Source: Lutimaribacter saemankumensis (GTDB taxonomy: Bacteria > Pseudomonadota > Alphaproteobacteria > Rhodobacterales > Rhodobacteraceae). Taken from it: a DNA stretch of 64,000 nucleotides. A model generated the notes under the pieces. The model was not told the origin of the DNA. It made no database searches and saw only the letters and a program-made list of their open reading frames with translations. This document shows positions 63,639-64,000 of this stretch, in pieces. Both the position numbers and the translations under genes were made by a program. The stretch is taken from the NCBI RefSeq assembly GCF_900100005.1, contig NZ_FNEB01000008.1, positions 112,537 through 176,536 of the forward strand, given 5' to 3'. The stretch's first letter is position 1; every line of letters begins with the position of its first letter.

Positions 63639-63866
63639 ATATGCGATCTTGAAAGTCGCTGTCCTTTCGTTCCCAGGGCCTGTTTTCGGAGTGTGCTCCA
63701 TGCGGACAGATGAATCTTTGCCGGCATCGTGGTGGACTATGATTACTTTGTTTTTGCAAAAGACTGAATGTTGCGGCAGTATTTATTAAGCCTAAAACAG
63801 AAACTCATGAAACCTCAAAGGTTGCGCTAACTACGATCTACGTGATTCCAATAGTGCACTCATCTA

Positions 63867-64000
63867 GGGTCTGGACTCATTGAGTTTCAAAGCCAGTAGA
63901 TGACGATGGCCGCGAGAGCGATGGCTGACAGGAAGACCTTTGGGCACCTGTCGTAACGGGTCGCAACTCGCCTCCAATCCTTGAGCCTGCCGAACATGAT
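63867..64000 (-). mobile_element. Right end of an IS5-family insertion sequence (partial)
   Basis: A terminal-repeat-like sequence GGGTCTGGACTCATTGAG begins at 63867 next to CTA, typical of IS427-group IS5 elements. The transposase reading frame runs leftward and enters from beyond the window. Only this end is present. Confidence 0.75.
63887..64000 (-). CDS. IS5-family transposase, C-terminal fragment
   Basis: The last 37 codons of a transposase: MFGRLKDWRRVATRYDRCPK, VFLSAIALAAIVIYWL, stop at 63887. The RLKDWRRVATRYDR block carries the final Arg/Asp residues of the DDE domain of IS5/IS1421-type transposases. The rest of the gene lies past the window edge. Confidence 0.85.
   Translation of the reverse strand: MMFGRLKDWRRVATRYDRCPKVFLSAIALAAIVIYWL

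Noticed and set aside
1..64000. tRNA, rRNA and CRISPR arrays
   Set aside because: I looked for cloverleaf ends, conserved rRNA segments and regularly spaced direct repeats and found none that hold up.

Overview
The window looks like a chromosomal segment of an alphaproteobacterium of the Rhodobacteraceae (Roseobacter group). The evidence is an RpoE-ChrR singlet-oxygen regulator pair beside its usual amine oxidase/DUF1365/MFS operon, a plant-type glutamate-cysteine ligase, a fused FAD/GcvT dimethylglycine dehydrogenase-like enzyme, TRAP transporters and a VPLPA-CTERM protein. Most of the first 27 kb is GC-rich, with tightly packed genes and many 4-base ATGA/GTGA overlaps. From about 52 kb the DNA becomes clearly AT-richer.

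Region 1 (1-20.5 kb) is mostly core or housekeeping: the RpoE-ChrR stress locus; an OmpA/BON protein with a small membrane coiled-coil partner; ubiA divergent from rsmE; gshA; a dimethylglycine dehydrogenase-like enzyme; a TopAI-YjhQ type toxin-antitoxin pair; a DauA-like D-amino-acid dehydrogenase; a YbjN protein; proC-csaA-2-hydroxyacid dehydrogenase; and a FabH-like ketoacyl synthase.

Region 2 (20.7-27.2 kb) is one catabolic locus on the minus strand: LysR regulator, DUF1445 (D-glutamate cyclase-like), a TRAP transporter in three parts, and 5-oxoprolinase subunits B and C. It reads as uptake of a small acid (D-glutamate or 5-oxoproline is my inference) followed by cyclisation and ring opening. 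Subunit A (PxpA) is not in the window.

Region 3 (27.2-28.6 kb) has no intact gene that I can recognise. It holds five copies of a 16-base palindrome close to TTGCAACSSGTTGCAA and the remnant of an XRE-type regulator with an amber codon.

Region 4 (28.6-52.1 kb) is an exopolysaccharide locus built from short blocks on alternating strands: GDP-mannose and arabinose-5-phosphate synthesis (manC, kdsD-like), dTDP-L-rhamnose synthesis (rfbCBDA), a type I secretion system, a rhomboid protease, an OPX export protein with an outer-membrane barrel, a VPLPA-CTERM protein, a PrsT-like TPR lipoprotein, an ExoY-like initiating sugar transferase, and an ExeA-like ATPase, Wzz-type chain-length protein and BY-kinase. 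This is the gene set of PEP-CTERM/exosortase-associated EPS clusters, but no exosortase is visible.

Region 5 (52.1-63.6 kb) is AT-rich and probably acquired. It carries four divergent sulfotransferase-fold proteins mixed with two glycosyltransferases, a hexapeptide acetyltransferase, an MsbA-like ABC exporter, a methyltransferase and a large secreted protein of unknown family. The simplest reading is that it decorates the polymer made by region 4, possibly with sulfate. The window ends in the 3' end of an IS5-family transposase at 63.87 kb.

All calls come from reading the sequence; no database search was run.
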